Source: Oscillospiraceae bacterium
Lineage (GTDB): Bacteria > Bacillota > Clostridia > Oscillospirales > Ruminococcaceae
NCBI GenBank assembly: GCA_016281125.1
Contig: JAEEIA010000063.1
Location: 49,896-113,895, forward strand
Length of the DNA stretch: 64,000 nt
Direction of reading: 5' to 3'
Made by a program: the position numbers and the translations under genes. Shown here piece after piece: positions 36,430 through 45,868 of the stretch; the first letter of the stretch is position 1, and the number at the start of each line of letters is the position of its first letter. The notes under the pieces were generated by a model. That model worked only from the letters and a program-made list of their open reading frames with translations, did not search any database and had not been told where the DNA came from.

Positions 36430-38553
36430 ATGGAAAAGATGAAAAAAATGCTTGCGGTACTGAGTGCCGTACTCTGCATGGGAACGGCCGCGGGCTGTTC
36501 ATTGGAAAAGCAGACTGCCAAGCCGGAGCAGTCCTCCGATGCGGCGGAATACGCAGCGGCAAATACGGAAACGCCGGAGGCAGAAATGCTCTCCAATGTG
36601 AATGCGGAGCAGGAAAACGCAGTGATCTCTGCTGAAAAGACCGGCGCGGAGCTGAGCAAGGCTGATCTGAATACGGAATGGGGCAGCGATGCCGCGGAGA
36701 TCCGGTTCAGCGAGGATAAAATTGACTGCACAGCGGACGGCGTCACCGTAACGGATACCGCCGTGCGCATCACAAAGGGCGGCGACTATGTGCTTTCCGG
36801 TTCGCGCGATCACACTGCCGTAATTGTCGATCTGGCAGATCAGAAGGAGAAGGTGCATCTGGTGCTGAACGGCCTTTCCCTCAAGACCTCGGAAAGCGCC
36901 CCGATTACTGTCATTCAGGCGGATAAAACGGTCATCACGCTTGCAGACGGCACGAGCAATGTGCTCTGCGATGCAAGAGCTGCTTCAACGGATGAGAGCG
37001 TTCCGTTCGCGTGCATCGCATCCAATGACGACCTGACAATCAACGGCAGCGGCGCGCTCTCCGTTGAGAGCAAAGCGGGCACCGGCATTCAGTCCTCGGA
37101 CGATCTGAAAATCGCAGGCGGAACAGTGACGGTCAGCGCAGGCAAACACGGTCTGCGCGGCAATGACTCCGTGCTGCTGCATGACGGTACGCTGGACATG
37201 AGCGCGGACGGCGACGGGATCAAATCCACGAATGCGGAGAAGGAAGGCAAGGGCTGGATTCTTGCAGAGGGCGGCACCGTGACGGTTCATGCACAGCAGG
37301 ACGGCATGGACGCAGCGTCCTCACTGGAGATCACCGGCGGCACGCTGGACATTACAGCGGGCAGCGGCGCACCGGAAACGGTACAGAGCGAGGATTCGCC
37401 CTTCGGCGGCGGCTTTTCGTTCGGCAGAGGAAAGCAGGATACGCAGACGGATACAGAGCAGAGCAGCTCCGGCAGCAGCAAGGGCATCAAGGCGGAGGCT
37501 GCGGTCGCGGTGTCCGGCGGCACCGTCACAATCAGCGCGTCTGATGATGCCGTGCATACGAACGGCGATGCGGTGTTCTCCGGCGATGCCGTGCTGACGG
37601 CGGCATCCGGCGATGACGGCATTCACGCGGATGCGTCACTCACGTTTGCGGGCGGTGACATCTGCATTTCCAAATCCAATGAGGGCATCGAAGCGGCAGT
37701 CATCACGATGAGCGGCGGCAGTGTGCGTGTCACAGCCGCGGATGACGGCGTCAATGCCTCGGACGGCTCCGGCGGCGGCATGGGCTTCAGCCGGAACGGC
37801 ACCGGCACGCTGACAATCAGCGGCGGCTATCTGTATGTCAATGCGGTCGGCGACGGCCTGGATTCCAACGGCGATATTGTGATGACGGGCGGCACGGCGG
37901 TCGTCTGCGGCCCGACGAGCGATTTCAACGGCCCGCTGGATTCCGGCGACAACAACAATACGATCACCGTGACCGGCGGAACGCTGATCGCGGTCGGTTC
38001 CACCGGAATGATGGAAACGCCGGAGGAGAACTATCTTGCCTCGTCTGAATTGCAGGCGGCAGCCGGAACGCTGATCGTCGTGACGGATGACGGCGGCAAG
38101 GTGCTTGCGGCGCTGAAAACACCGAAGCAGGCGCAGGGCATTGTCGTCAGCGCGGACGGCATGAATGACGGCTATCATATTTATACCGGCGGCAGCTATC
38201 AGGGTGACCTGAATGCGGACGGTTTCGGTACCGGCGGCAGTTATTCCGGCGGCAAGGAGATTGCATCCGGCAGCGGCGGCGGGGGCTTCGGCGGATTTGG
38301 CGGCGGACGCCCCGGCGGGTTCGGCGGCGGACGTCCCGGCGGTTCTTCCGGAAACAATCCGCCGGAGGGATTTACTCCGCCGGAGGGCTTTGACGGAAAT
38401 ACCCCGCCGGAGGGATTCACGCCGCCCGAAGGGTTTGACGGGAAAACACCGCCTGCGGATATGCCTGCACAGGACGGCTCCGGCGGAAAAGACGCCCGGG
38501 GAAAGGGGCGTAAGCAGCAGGAGCAGAATGCACAGGAGCGTTCCGCGGAATAA
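36430..38553 (+). CDS. Cthe_2159/DUF4353-like carbohydrate-binding lipoprotein with Gly/Pro-rich tail
   Basis: Lipobox LCMGTAAGC; repeated beta-helix-type pattern (GGTVTVSAGKHGLRGNDS, GGTLDITAGSG, ADDGVNASDGSGGG); tail GGFGGGRPGGFGGGRPGG and PPEGFTPPEGFDG repeats. Confidence 0.82.
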   Translation: MEKMKKMLAVLSAVLCMGTAAGCSLEKQTAKPEQSSDAAEYAAANTETPEAEMLSNVNAEQENAVISAEKTGAELSKADLNTEWGSDAAEIRFSEDKIDCTADGVTVTDTAVRITKGGDYVLSGSRDHTAVIVDLADQKEKVHLVLNGLSLKTSESAPITVIQADKTVITLADGTSNVLCDARAASTDESVPFACIASNDDLTINGSGALSVESKAGTGIQSSDDLKIAGGTVTVSAGKHGLRGNDSVLLHDGTLDMSADGDGIKSTNAEKEGKGWILAEGGTVTVHAQQDGMDAASSLEITGGTLDITAGSGAPETVQSEDSPFGGGFSFGRGKQDTQTDTEQSSSGSSKGIKAEAAVAVSGGTVTISASDDAVHTNGDAVFSGDAVLTAASGDDGIHADASLTFAGGDICISKSNEGIEAAVITMSGGSVRVTAADDGVNASDGSGGGMGFSRNGTGTLTISGGYLYVNAVGDGLDSNGDIVMTGGTAVVCGPTSDFNGPLDSGDNNNTITVTGGTLIAVGSTGMMETPEENYLASSELQAAAGTLIVVTDDGGKVLAALKTPKQAQGIVVSADGMNDGYHIYTGGSYQGDLNADGFGTGGSYSGGKEIASGSGGGGFGGFGGGRPGGFGGGRPGGSSGNNPPEGFTPPEGFDGNTPPEGFTPPEGFDGKTPPADMPAQDGSGGKDARGKGRKQQEQNAQERSAE

Positions 38554-38621
38554 ACGGAAGAATCCGGAAACGTACGCAGCTCCGCACCTTTCATTCACTG
38601 AAAATATTTTTGAAAAAACGC

Positions 38622-38650
38622 TTGACAAGCAAAAAAAAGTATGCTATAAT
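38622..38650 (+). promoter_or_regulatory. Sigma-70-type promoter of rplJ-rplL
   Basis: TTGACA (38622-38627), 17-bp spacer, TATAAT (38645-38650). Confidence 0.85.
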
Positions 38651-38656
38651 AATAAG

Positions 38657-38804
38657 GCTTGAATGAAACAGACGAATCCCGTATTCCACAGACAGCAGGC
38701 AGCGGCACCGCCGCAGAAGTCCAGCCGAGGAGTGCCGGTCGTTCCGCTTCGTATCACCATGATACTGGAACTCCGCCTCTCCTTTGATCGGGAGAGGCTT
38801 TTTT
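38657..38804 (+). ncRNA. Ribosomal protein L10 leader with terminal hairpin
   Basis: Position between promoter and rplJ; ends with GCCTCTCC-TTTGATCG-GGAGAGGC-TTTTTT attenuator-like terminator. Confidence 0.7.
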
Positions 38805-38882
38805 ATCGGCAGTCAATTCTGCCGGAATGCCTCCGGTCGCTGCGTTCCTTTGAGCGATCAAATTAACGGAGGTGAATACTAC

Positions 38883-39392
38883 ATGCCTAGTGAAAAGATT
38901 TTGCAGGCAAAGCAGGAAAAGGTTGCTGCTCTGACCGAACAGCTCAAGAATGCAACTGCTTGCGTGCTCGTGGACTACAAGGGCATCACCGTTGCGGATG
39001 ATACCAAGCTGCGCCGTGAGCTGCGTGAGGCAGGCGTTTCCTACTCTGTTCAGAAGAACACCCTGATCCGCCTTGCGATGAATGCAATCGGCTACACGCA
39101 GTTCGATGACATTCTCCAGGGTACCACTGCGATTGCGACCTGCGAAAACGATCAGACTGCTGCCGCAAGAATTCTCGGTGAATTCGCGGACAAGTCCAAC
39201 GGAAAGTTCAATCTGAAGGCAGGCTTCGTCGAGGGCGAGTTCTATGATGAAGCAGGTATCAAGGCGCTTTCCAAGATCCCGTCCAAGGATGTGCTGCTTG
39301 CACAGCTCGTCGGCTCTCTCCAGGGTCCGATGCAGAAGCTCGCTGCAACGCTCCAGGCACTCGTGGACAAGAAGAACGAAGAGGCTGCTTAA
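38883..39392 (+). CDS. rplJ: 50S ribosomal protein L10
   Basis: MPSEKILQAKQEKVAALTEQLKNATACVLVDYKGITVADDTKLRRELREAGVSYSVQKNTLIRLA. Confidence 0.97.
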   Translation: MPSEKILQAKQEKVAALTEQLKNATACVLVDYKGITVADDTKLRRELREAGVSYSVQKNTLIRLAMNAIGYTQFDDILQGTTAIATCENDQTAAARILGEFADKSNGKFNLKAGFVEGEFYDEAGIKALSKIPSKDVLLAQLVGSLQGPMQKLAATLQALVDKKNEEAA

Positions 39393-39447
39393 TCATCTGG
39401 CCGCCTGAAACCCAAATCTATTTTATTTTTGAAAAGGAGATATTATC

Positions 39448-39819
39448 ATGGCTTCCGAAAAGACACTGAAGTTTATCGAAGATATCAAGGCTCTTTCCGT
39501 TCTCGAGCTCGCTGAGCTGGTCGAGGCAATCCAGGAAGAGTTCGGCGTTACCGCTGTTGTTGCAGCAGCAGGTCCGGCAGCAGGCGCTGGCGCAGCTGCT
39601 GAGGCAGAGAAGACCGAGTTTGACGTTGTTCTGAAGTCCTTCGGCGATGCAAAGATGAACGTCATCAAGGCTGCAAAGGACATCCTCGGCCTGGGCCTCA
39701 AGGAGGCAAAGGCTGCTGTTGAGGGTCTGGGCACTCTGAAAGAGGCTGTGCCGAAGGCTGAGGCAGAGGAGATCAAGAAGAAGTTTGAAGAGGCTGGCGC
39801 TACCATCGAGCTGAAGTAA
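39448..39819 (+). CDS. rplL: 50S ribosomal protein L7/L12
   Basis: [21 protein letters not shown]...[41 protein letters not shown]. Confidence 0.98.
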   Translation: MASEKTLKFIEDIKALSVLELAELVEAIQEEFGVTAVVAAAGPAAGAGAAAEAEKTEFDVVLKSFGDAKMNVIKAAKDILGLGLKEAKAAVEGLGTLKEAVPKAEAEEIKKKFEEAGATIELK

Positions 39820-39846
39820 TTCACTTCTCTTGCAAAAAGCTGAAAC

Positions 39847-39883
39847 AGGACTGTTTCCGAAAGGAAGCAGTCCTTGCTTTTTT
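39847..39883 (+). terminator. Intrinsic terminator after rplL
   Basis: AGGACTGTTTCC-GAAA-GGAAGCAGTCCT-TGCTTTTTT. Confidence 0.85.
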
Positions 39884-39963
39884 ATAAAAACGTGCAACCG
39901 GCGCGTTGCGTTCGGGTAGTAGGATAACAGATGCATCTGAATGAAACGGAAAGGAGGGACAGC

Positions 39964-40521
39964 ATGGAGGATGAACAGATCATCGCGCTGTATGTTCAGC
40001 GGGATGAGGCCGCGCTGGCCGAAACAGAACGGCAGTATCACAGCTATTGCAGGAAAATTGCGGTGCAGATTCTGCAAAATCCGGAGGATGCGGATGAGGC
40101 CGTCAACGATACATGGCTGGCGGCGTGGAACTGTATTCCGCCGCACCATCCGGAGCGCCTGCAAACCTTTCTCGGCAGGCTGACGCGCAATATTTCGCTG
40201 AAAAAATACCGCAGCGGCCATGCGCAGAAGCGCGGAGCCGGAGAAACGGCGGCGGTTCTGGACGAGGTTGCGGACTGGCTGCGTGCTTCGCAGGATACGG
40301 AATCCGAAGCGGATGCGCATATGCTTGCAGAGGCGATCAACCGGTTTCTGGATCGGATTCCGGAAACGGAATGTCAGGTTTTTGTCCGGCGGTACTGGTA
40401 TTTCCAGCCGGTCGCACAGATCGCGGCGGCCTGCGGCTGTACGGAGAGCAAGGTCAAGTCTATGCTGTACCGCACCCGCAAAAAGCTGTATGCAGCTTTG
40501 GAGAAGGAGGCACTGCTATGA
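39964..40521 (+). CDS. RNA polymerase sigma factor, sigma-70/ECF-like
   Basis: EDADEAVNDTWLAAWNCIPPHHPERLQTFLGRLTRNISL (region 2) and FVRRYWYFQPVAQIAAACGCTESKVKSMLYRTRKKL (region 4). Confidence 0.9.
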   Translation: MEDEQIIALYVQRDEAALAETERQYHSYCRKIAVQILQNPEDADEAVNDTWLAAWNCIPPHHPERLQTFLGRLTRNISLKKYRSGHAQKRGAGETAAVLDEVADWLRASQDTESEADAHMLAEAINRFLDRIPETECQVFVRRYWYFQPVAQIAAACGCTESKVKSMLYRTRKKLYAALEKEALL

Positions 40522-41564
40522 AGCCCGAAACATTTATCGAAGCAGTCGGCATGATTGACGACCGCTTTCTGAACCCTGAACAGCCGCAGCGCAGAATCCG
40601 TCACCGGAAACGGAACCGGATGCTGGCCGGATTTGCCGCTGCCGCCGCACTGATTCTTCTGCCGCTGCCGGTGATGACCGCATTCGGCGCGGATACTGCG
40701 TATGAGATTCTGTACCGGATCGCGCCGCCGGTTGCGCAGAGCTTTCATCCGGTGCAGATGTCCTGCACGGATCAGGGCATCGAGATGACCGTGATCTCGG
40801 CAAAGCGCAGCGGCAGCTCGGCGGATTTTTACATTGCCATGCACGACCTTGAGAACAAGCTGCCGGACGGCGACTGGGATCTCTTTGACAGCGATCACAT
40901 CAACATCCGCAAGGATATGATCGGAACCTGCTCATTCTCGGAATATGACAGCGAATCGCATACGGCCTATTTTGTCACGCATCTGGAAACGATGGACGGC
41001 AGCCAGATGCCGAAGCGCAAGGTCACGTTTTCCGTCAGTTCTCTGCTGACCGGCAAGCTGCGGACAGAAGGCATACTGGATGAAATCGACCTGGATTCCG
41101 TGCCGTATGAACCGGAAACGATGCAGTGGCCGGATAACCAATATATCGGCACATCCTTTTACAGCGGAGCAGTCCCTGATCCGGCGCAGTACCGCTTTCT
41201 GGTTCCTTCGGCGGAACCGCTCTGTACGCCTGCACCCGGCGTCAATATCCGCGGGATCGGTTATATCGGCGGCGCGCTGCATATCCTGACGGAATATGAG
41301 AACAACCTTGAAACGGACAATCACGGTTTTATATCGCTGCGTGACAGCGGCGGCGAGCAGATCGGAGAGATGTCCGCGGTCAGTTTTTCGTTCTGGGATG
41401 ATACGCACAGAAATCACCTGGAAGAGCAGATTATCCCGGTCGCATACGAAGCGCTCGGCGATTGCAGTCTGTACGGAGAATTTGTCACCGCGGAGCCCTG
41501 CCTGCACGGAAACTGGCAGGTCACATTCCCGCTTGACGATGAAGCGGTATCTCCGACGGATTGA
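40518..41564 (+). CDS. Probable membrane anti-sigma factor (DUF4179-like); C-terminal residues encoded by an intergenic repeat
   Basis: ATGA overlap with sigma gene; one TM (NRMLAGFAAAAALILLPLPVMTAF); ends ...EAVSPTD* inside repeat copy D. Confidence 0.7.
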   Translation: MKPETFIEAVGMIDDRFLNPEQPQRRIRHRKRNRMLAGFAAAAALILLPLPVMTAFGADTAYEILYRIAPPVAQSFHPVQMSCTDQGIEMTVISAKRSGSSADFYIAMHDLENKLPDGDWDLFDSDHINIRKDMIGTCSFSEYDSESHTAYFVTHLETMDGSQMPKRKVTFSVSSLLTGKLRTEGILDEIDLDSVPYEPETMQWPDNQYIGTSFYSGAVPDPAQYRFLVPSAEPLCTPAPGVNIRGIGYIGGALHILTEYENNLETDNHGFISLRDSGGEQIGEMSAVSFSFWDDTHRNHLEEQIIPVAYEALGDCSLYGEFVTAEPCLHGNWQVTFPLDDEAVSPTD

Positions 41565-41607
41565 TCATGAGGACACTGCACGTTATCAATCATCGCACAG
41601 CGATACC
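41546..41607. repeat. Modular hairpin intergenic repeat, copy D (short form, 62 bp)
   Basis: GGTATCTCCGACGGATTGATCATG...CGTTATCAATCATCGCACAGCGATACC; near-match to copy B. Confidence 0.8.
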
Positions 41608-41621
41608 TTTTTCAACAAACT

Positions 41622-41656
41622 GACGCCTGCATATCTTTTTCGGATATGCAGGCGTT
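41622..41656. terminator. Bidirectional intrinsic terminator
   Basis: ACGCCTGCATATC-TTTTTCG-GATATGCAGGCGT between convergent genes. Confidence 0.75.
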
Positions 41657-41660
41657 TCTG

Positions 41661-42125
41661 TCAGGCGCTGTGGCCGGATTTATACTGCTGCAAAGCTGCC
41701 GCAAGCCGTTCATTTTCATCGCGTTCGCGGCGGAGCATTCCGGCGACGCTGAACGCAGGAATGAGAAAGCTGACAGCAAATACAGCCAGAACAAGCGGAT
41801 TCAGCGGGAACCACCCGCAGACCAGAATAAAAGCGAGTACGGTCAGAAACATGGAGAGCAGCGCCAGAATCAGGCGCAGTGCAGGCTTCATATTTTTGAA
41901 GACAGCATCGCTGATGAACAGCCCGCGCACGGCTGTGACAGCCATATTTGCAAGCAGGAACTGAATCACCACGGCGGCTGGTATGCCCTGACTGCCGAGC
42001 GCAGTGATTGCGGTTTCATCCCTGACGGTGTCCCCGAGCAGCATGACAAAGACCGTGATTGCGGCGATGCACAGGCCGAAGCTGAAAAGGACGGAACGGA
42101 TATACTTTTGAAGATGCTTTTTCAT
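41661..42125 (-). CDS. DUF3021-like membrane protein
   Basis: Four TM segments; immediately downstream of a LytTR gene, the usual DUF3021 context. Confidence 0.75.
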   Translation of the reverse strand: MKKHLQKYIRSVLFSFGLCIAAITVFVMLLGDTVRDETAITALGSQGIPAAVVIQFLLANMAVTAVRGLFISDAVFKNMKPALRLILALLSMFLTVLAFILVCGWFPLNPLVLAVFAVSFLIPAFSVAGMLRRERDENERLAAALQQYKSGHSA

Positions 42126-42126
42126 A

Positions 42127-42567
42127 TCATTTCACTCCCAGTTGTTGTTTCAGCGCGTCAGCGTACTGGCGCGACACAATGATCTGATCACCGGTTTCGA
42201 GTGTGATGCGCAGCTTCCGTTCCAGCTCCGTCCGGAGCGAACGGATAAACCGCACCTGTACCAGACAGGATTTGCTGATCCGCAGGAAGCCGCAGGGGAT
42301 GAGCAGCTCCTCGAGCTCGTAAAGGCGCAGCTTGGTTTCGCGGCAGTCGGTTTTCGTATAGACAAAGGTTTTGCGGTCAACAGATTCCGCATAGACGATT
42401 TCCGATGCGCTGAGGACGGCAGTTTCGGTTCCGTCAGTGACGGTGATTTTCCGTTCCAGCAGATGCAGTGCAGCAATCACACGTTCGAGTTCCGGTGTGA
42501 TCCGGGCGCAGCGTATCTGGATTTCCGGTTCGGCATACGCACGGTCGGTTTGAATTGAGATTTTCAC
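42127..42567 (-). CDS. LytTR DNA-binding domain transcriptional regulator
   Basis: VLSASEIVYAESVDRKTFVYTKTDCRETKLRLYELEELLIPCGFLRISKSCLVQVRFIRSL. Confidence 0.9.
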   Translation of the reverse strand: MKISIQTDRAYAEPEIQIRCARITPELERVIAALHLLERKITVTDGTETAVLSASEIVYAESVDRKTFVYTKTDCRETKLRLYELEELLIPCGFLRISKSCLVQVRFIRSLRTELERKLRITLETGDQIIVSRQYADALKQQLGVK

Positions 42568-43044
42568 GTGATCACCTCTCTGTGATGTATCATAGCACAG
42601 ATTATCCGAAAGTGCAATCCCTTTCTGCGCAACCTGCCGGTATCTGTGACTGAAATCCCGTTATTCGCGCAGGAAGGCGGCATATTTCTGTTTTGCCTGC
42701 GGGATATTTCAGGCCGGGATGTGCATGTTTCTGCACATACAGATGTTAAAATATAATTATTTCTCGGAAAGTTGTACGCAAACGTGCAACTTTTTGCGGT
42801 TTCTGCGCCCTTGTCAGAGAGCGTTACGTGCGGCAGCGGCATCCGGGATGCGCCGGAGCCGTTCCGCAGCGGCGAGAAAGCCGCAGACCGGGGCAACGAA
42901 TGAAGTCGCTTGATCTCCGGGAGCGGCAGGGGACAGGATACGCTTTGGCACCTTGACAACTGAATATCAAACCGGTGCAGTTTCCGATAAAAGCAAGACG
43001 CTGACTTGAACCGTCAGCGCCTGTAAAGCTATGCAGTTTTTTTG

Positions 43045-43440
43045 TTATGCGGATTGCCCGCAGTCCCTGCGGTATGAAACCGCAGTCAGGATGAGGAGCA
43101 CGGCTGTGAGCACGGGATACACGAGCAGCAGGGAATTGGTGCGTCCGCTGATGCGGATGATGCCCGCCGTGATGCATCCGGCCGCTGCTGCCGCCGATGC
43201 GGCATGAAGCAGAAACAGTGTCCCGCCCTGCGGTGTTTTTCCGCGGAGGATTGCGAACAGCTGGAGCGCGCCTGAGATCAGCGGCGCCGCGAATGCGTAG
43301 ATCATGAAATTGCTGTAAACGCCGAAGCTGAAATGCTCGTAGACAGCGCCTGCAAAAGCCAGAAGCAGCGCGCATCCGATGCTGACCGCCGCATGGCGCA
43401 GCCGCTGCTCCGCCGTCAGCTCAGTATCCGATGTAAACAA
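43045..43440 (-). CDS. Hypothetical membrane protein
   Basis: Four hydrophobic segments; overlaps the 3' end of the upstream phosphodiester glycosidase gene. Confidence 0.65.
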   Translation of the reverse strand: MFTSDTELTAEQRLRHAAVSIGCALLLAFAGAVYEHFSFGVYSNFMIYAFAAPLISGALQLFAILRGKTPQGGTLFLLHAASAAAAAGCITAGIIRISGRTNSLLLVYPVLTAVLLILTAVSYRRDCGQSA

Positions 43441-44656
43441 TGTCGCTCACGCTCCTTTCCTGGATTCTTCCCCAGGTCGTCGGGTTGTTGAGGATCTCGC
43501 CGTTGAAGTAAAACGTCGAGGAACCGCCGCCGTCGAGATTGTAGCCGGTCTGCACGCCGAGTCCCTGCATGAACTGTGCCAGCTCCTCCAGCTTCAGGCC
43601 GTCGCTGTCGGAGGTGCGGCCGTCTGAAACCACGAATACATAGTGGAGGTCGTCGATCTGACCGATCGCGGTGCGCGGATTGCTTTGCATTGCGCGCGAA
43701 ACCTCGGAATCGGGATCTACCATGATCGCGCCGTTCTCGATCAGGCGCGGGCCGAACATGAAGCACTGCCATACGCCCATATCGGCCAGATCCTGCGCGG
43801 AATATTCGTCGTCAGTCGTGATGAAGAAGCTGCCGTCTGCCGTGATGCAGAGATAGTCGGTATCGTCGCGTTTGACGTCGCGGTACAGCACGCCGTTGCG
43901 GATGACATATCCGTGCGTATGCGTGCCGTAGAAGTCACCGTTGATCGCAAGAATTGCATTGTGGCTGGCGGCGGTGACAGAGGTCTTTTCCGTGATGTTA
44001 CGCCCGTAGGTATCCTTTGCAAAGGCGGTTTTCAGATATTGCGCCGAGCTGAGCTGAATGTCCGCGACATATACCTTGGTTTCATAAACCTCGTATTCGC
44101 TGATTTCGATGCGGATGTTTTCATCCTCATAATGCGTCGCATCGTTCAGATATTGCGGTGCCGGCGGCTCGGTCTGGGGCGGCTCGGTTTCCTTCGGCTT
44201 TGTTTCGGCGGTGGTCTGCTGCGTCTTTTCTGTTTTCTGCTGTGTCTTTTCTGTTCTGGCCGGTTCCGCGGACTGCGCGGTATTTCCGCCCGCGGCTGTC
44301 TGTGCAGCGGTTTTGTTCTGCTTTGCAGTCACAGCCTCGGTTTCCTCACCGGCGTCCTCCGCAGCAGATGCTTCGGCGGTGCCGCCGGCAGCAGTGACCG
44401 CGGCTGCGGTTCCGTTTACGGCATCGGTTGTGCGGGTGTTCAGGGTCGTGCCGTCTGCGGCAGATGCGGCGTCCGTCTGCTGCGGCGCGTCGCTGCCGTC
44501 TTTTTTCTGCGCGGCTTCGTCCGCAAACAGGGAGAGATTCATCTCATTGGCGCCGGTCTGCGCGCTTTTTGCGAGCACAAACGTATCGAGCAGGACATAT
44601 GCGGAGAAGCCGGTCAGAAGTGCGCCGTATACGGCGGCAATTTTTCTGCGGTTCAA
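43421..44656 (-). CDS. Phosphodiester glycosidase (NAGPA-like) family secreted protein
   Basis: NPRTAIGQIDDLHYVFVVSDGRTSDSDGLKLEELAQFMQGLGVQTGYNLDGGGSSTFYFNG; membrane anchor plus low-complexity linker; TTG start. Confidence 0.88.
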   Translation of the reverse strand: MNRRKIAAVYGALLTGFSAYVLLDTFVLAKSAQTGANEMNLSLFADEAAQKKDGSDAPQQTDAASAADGTTLNTRTTDAVNGTAAAVTAAGGTAEASAAEDAGEETEAVTAKQNKTAAQTAAGGNTAQSAEPARTEKTQQKTEKTQQTTAETKPKETEPPQTEPPAPQYLNDATHYEDENIRIEISEYEVYETKVYVADIQLSSAQYLKTAFAKDTYGRNITEKTSVTAASHNAILAINGDFYGTHTHGYVIRNGVLYRDVKRDDTDYLCITADGSFFITTDDEYSAQDLADMGVWQCFMFGPRLIENGAIMVDPDSEVSRAMQSNPRTAIGQIDDLHYVFVVSDGRTSDSDGLKLEELAQFMQGLGVQTGYNLDGGGSSTFYFNGEILNNPTTWGRIQERSVSDIVYIGY

Positions 44657-44804
44657 TTCCGTACACCTTCCTTTCAGAAATTGTGATGGTATTTCTGTTA
44701 TTCATTATACTGTATGAAAACAAAATGAATCTGAAAAAAGAATGCCCGAATGTGATCATTTCAAGAAATTTCTGTGATAAATACAAGGAACAGAATAGGA
44801 TATG

Positions 44805-45587
44805 TTAACCGCCGATTTTGCGGAATTCGCCGGGCGGCATCCCGCAGCAGGTGCGGAACTGTCTTGCAAAATGCTCGTAGTTGCGGTATCCGCACTGCTC
44901 TGCGACATCCTGGATTGTCATGTTTGTGGTGGTCAGCAGCATTTTTGCGCGTGCAATGCGGCTGGTGATGAGATCCTGAATGAAGGTCACGCCGAACTGT
45001 TCTTTATAATGGTGCTGGAAGGCCGAGCGGCTCATGTTCATCTCATGGGAGGCGCCGTCCACCGACCAGAGCAGATACGGCATGCTGTAAATCTTGTTGC
45101 GGATGACCAGCAGCTGCTCATAATGCGTGCTTCTGGCAAGCTGGGCGTCCTCGTGGAGCTGCTCGCTGACCTTGTTGCACATCAGCCAGAAATAATGGCC
45201 GATGGAATCGGATTTGTGCAGGTGATCCGTGCCGTTTTCGTCCGCGATGGATTTGATGCAGAAGCTGAAAAATTCAATGTGGCGCAGCGGGATCGGCGTC
45301 GCTGCCGGAATGTCCTTGGCGCGGAACCATTCGGGTTCTTCGTTTTCAAAGAGAAAGTGGATCCAGTCGTTTGCAAAGGTTTTCTGCGGCACTGTGCGGT
45401 ATTTCTGCGGCATATCCTTCGGATAGAAAAAGAATGTGTTGGCCGGGACGGGGACATCTTCGCCGTTCAGCGTGAAGATTGCATCCGTCCGCAGAATCAG
45501 CAGCAGATTGTCGCCGCTTCCGGCCGGACGGTCCACAAAAAAGTCCGCATCATGCCGATGATTATACCCTACGTTATGAAGTATCAT
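44805..45587 (-). CDS. AraC-family transcriptional regulator
   Basis: C-terminal ASHEMNMSRSAFQHHYKEQFGVTFIQDLITSRIARAKMLLTTTNMTIQDVAEQCGYRNYEHFARQFRTCCGMPPGEFRK; AAGGAG RBS. Confidence 0.93.
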   Translation of the reverse strand: MILHNVGYNHRHDADFFVDRPAGSGDNLLLILRTDAIFTLNGEDVPVPANTFFFYPKDMPQKYRTVPQKTFANDWIHFLFENEEPEWFRAKDIPAATPIPLRHIEFFSFCIKSIADENGTDHLHKSDSIGHYFWLMCNKVSEQLHEDAQLARSTHYEQLLVIRNKIYSMPYLLWSVDGASHEMNMSRSAFQHHYKEQFGVTFIQDLITSRIARAKMLLTTTNMTIQDVAEQCGYRNYEHFARQFRTCCGMPPGEFRKIGG

Positions 45588-45868
45588 TTTATTACTCCTT
45601 TCTGTGATGATGTGCACAAAATATCATATAACTTGTATTATATCCTATTCCATTTCCTTTGTCAATATCCTATAATAAAAAAGCAGGCAAAAAAGTTGTC
45701 TGTTTTGGCTGCATGGAGCATCCGGAGAACCTGCGGATCGCGGAGGGGGTACTTTTTCTGCGGACGATCCGCTGCGTGTTCGGATGACGGTCAAGAGGGG
45801 ATCGGTCATGCAGCAGAAAATCAACCGTTACGGGTAAGTTACGGGAAAATTTTGGAGGGCGATTTGCA

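Noticed and set aside
38275-38460. Tandem-repeat tract considered as a CRISPR-like array
   Set aside because: In-frame coding repeats (GGFGGGRPGG, PPEGFTPPEGFDG) inside a CDS, with no uniform repeat/spacer structure. No CRISPR array or cas gene was found in the window.
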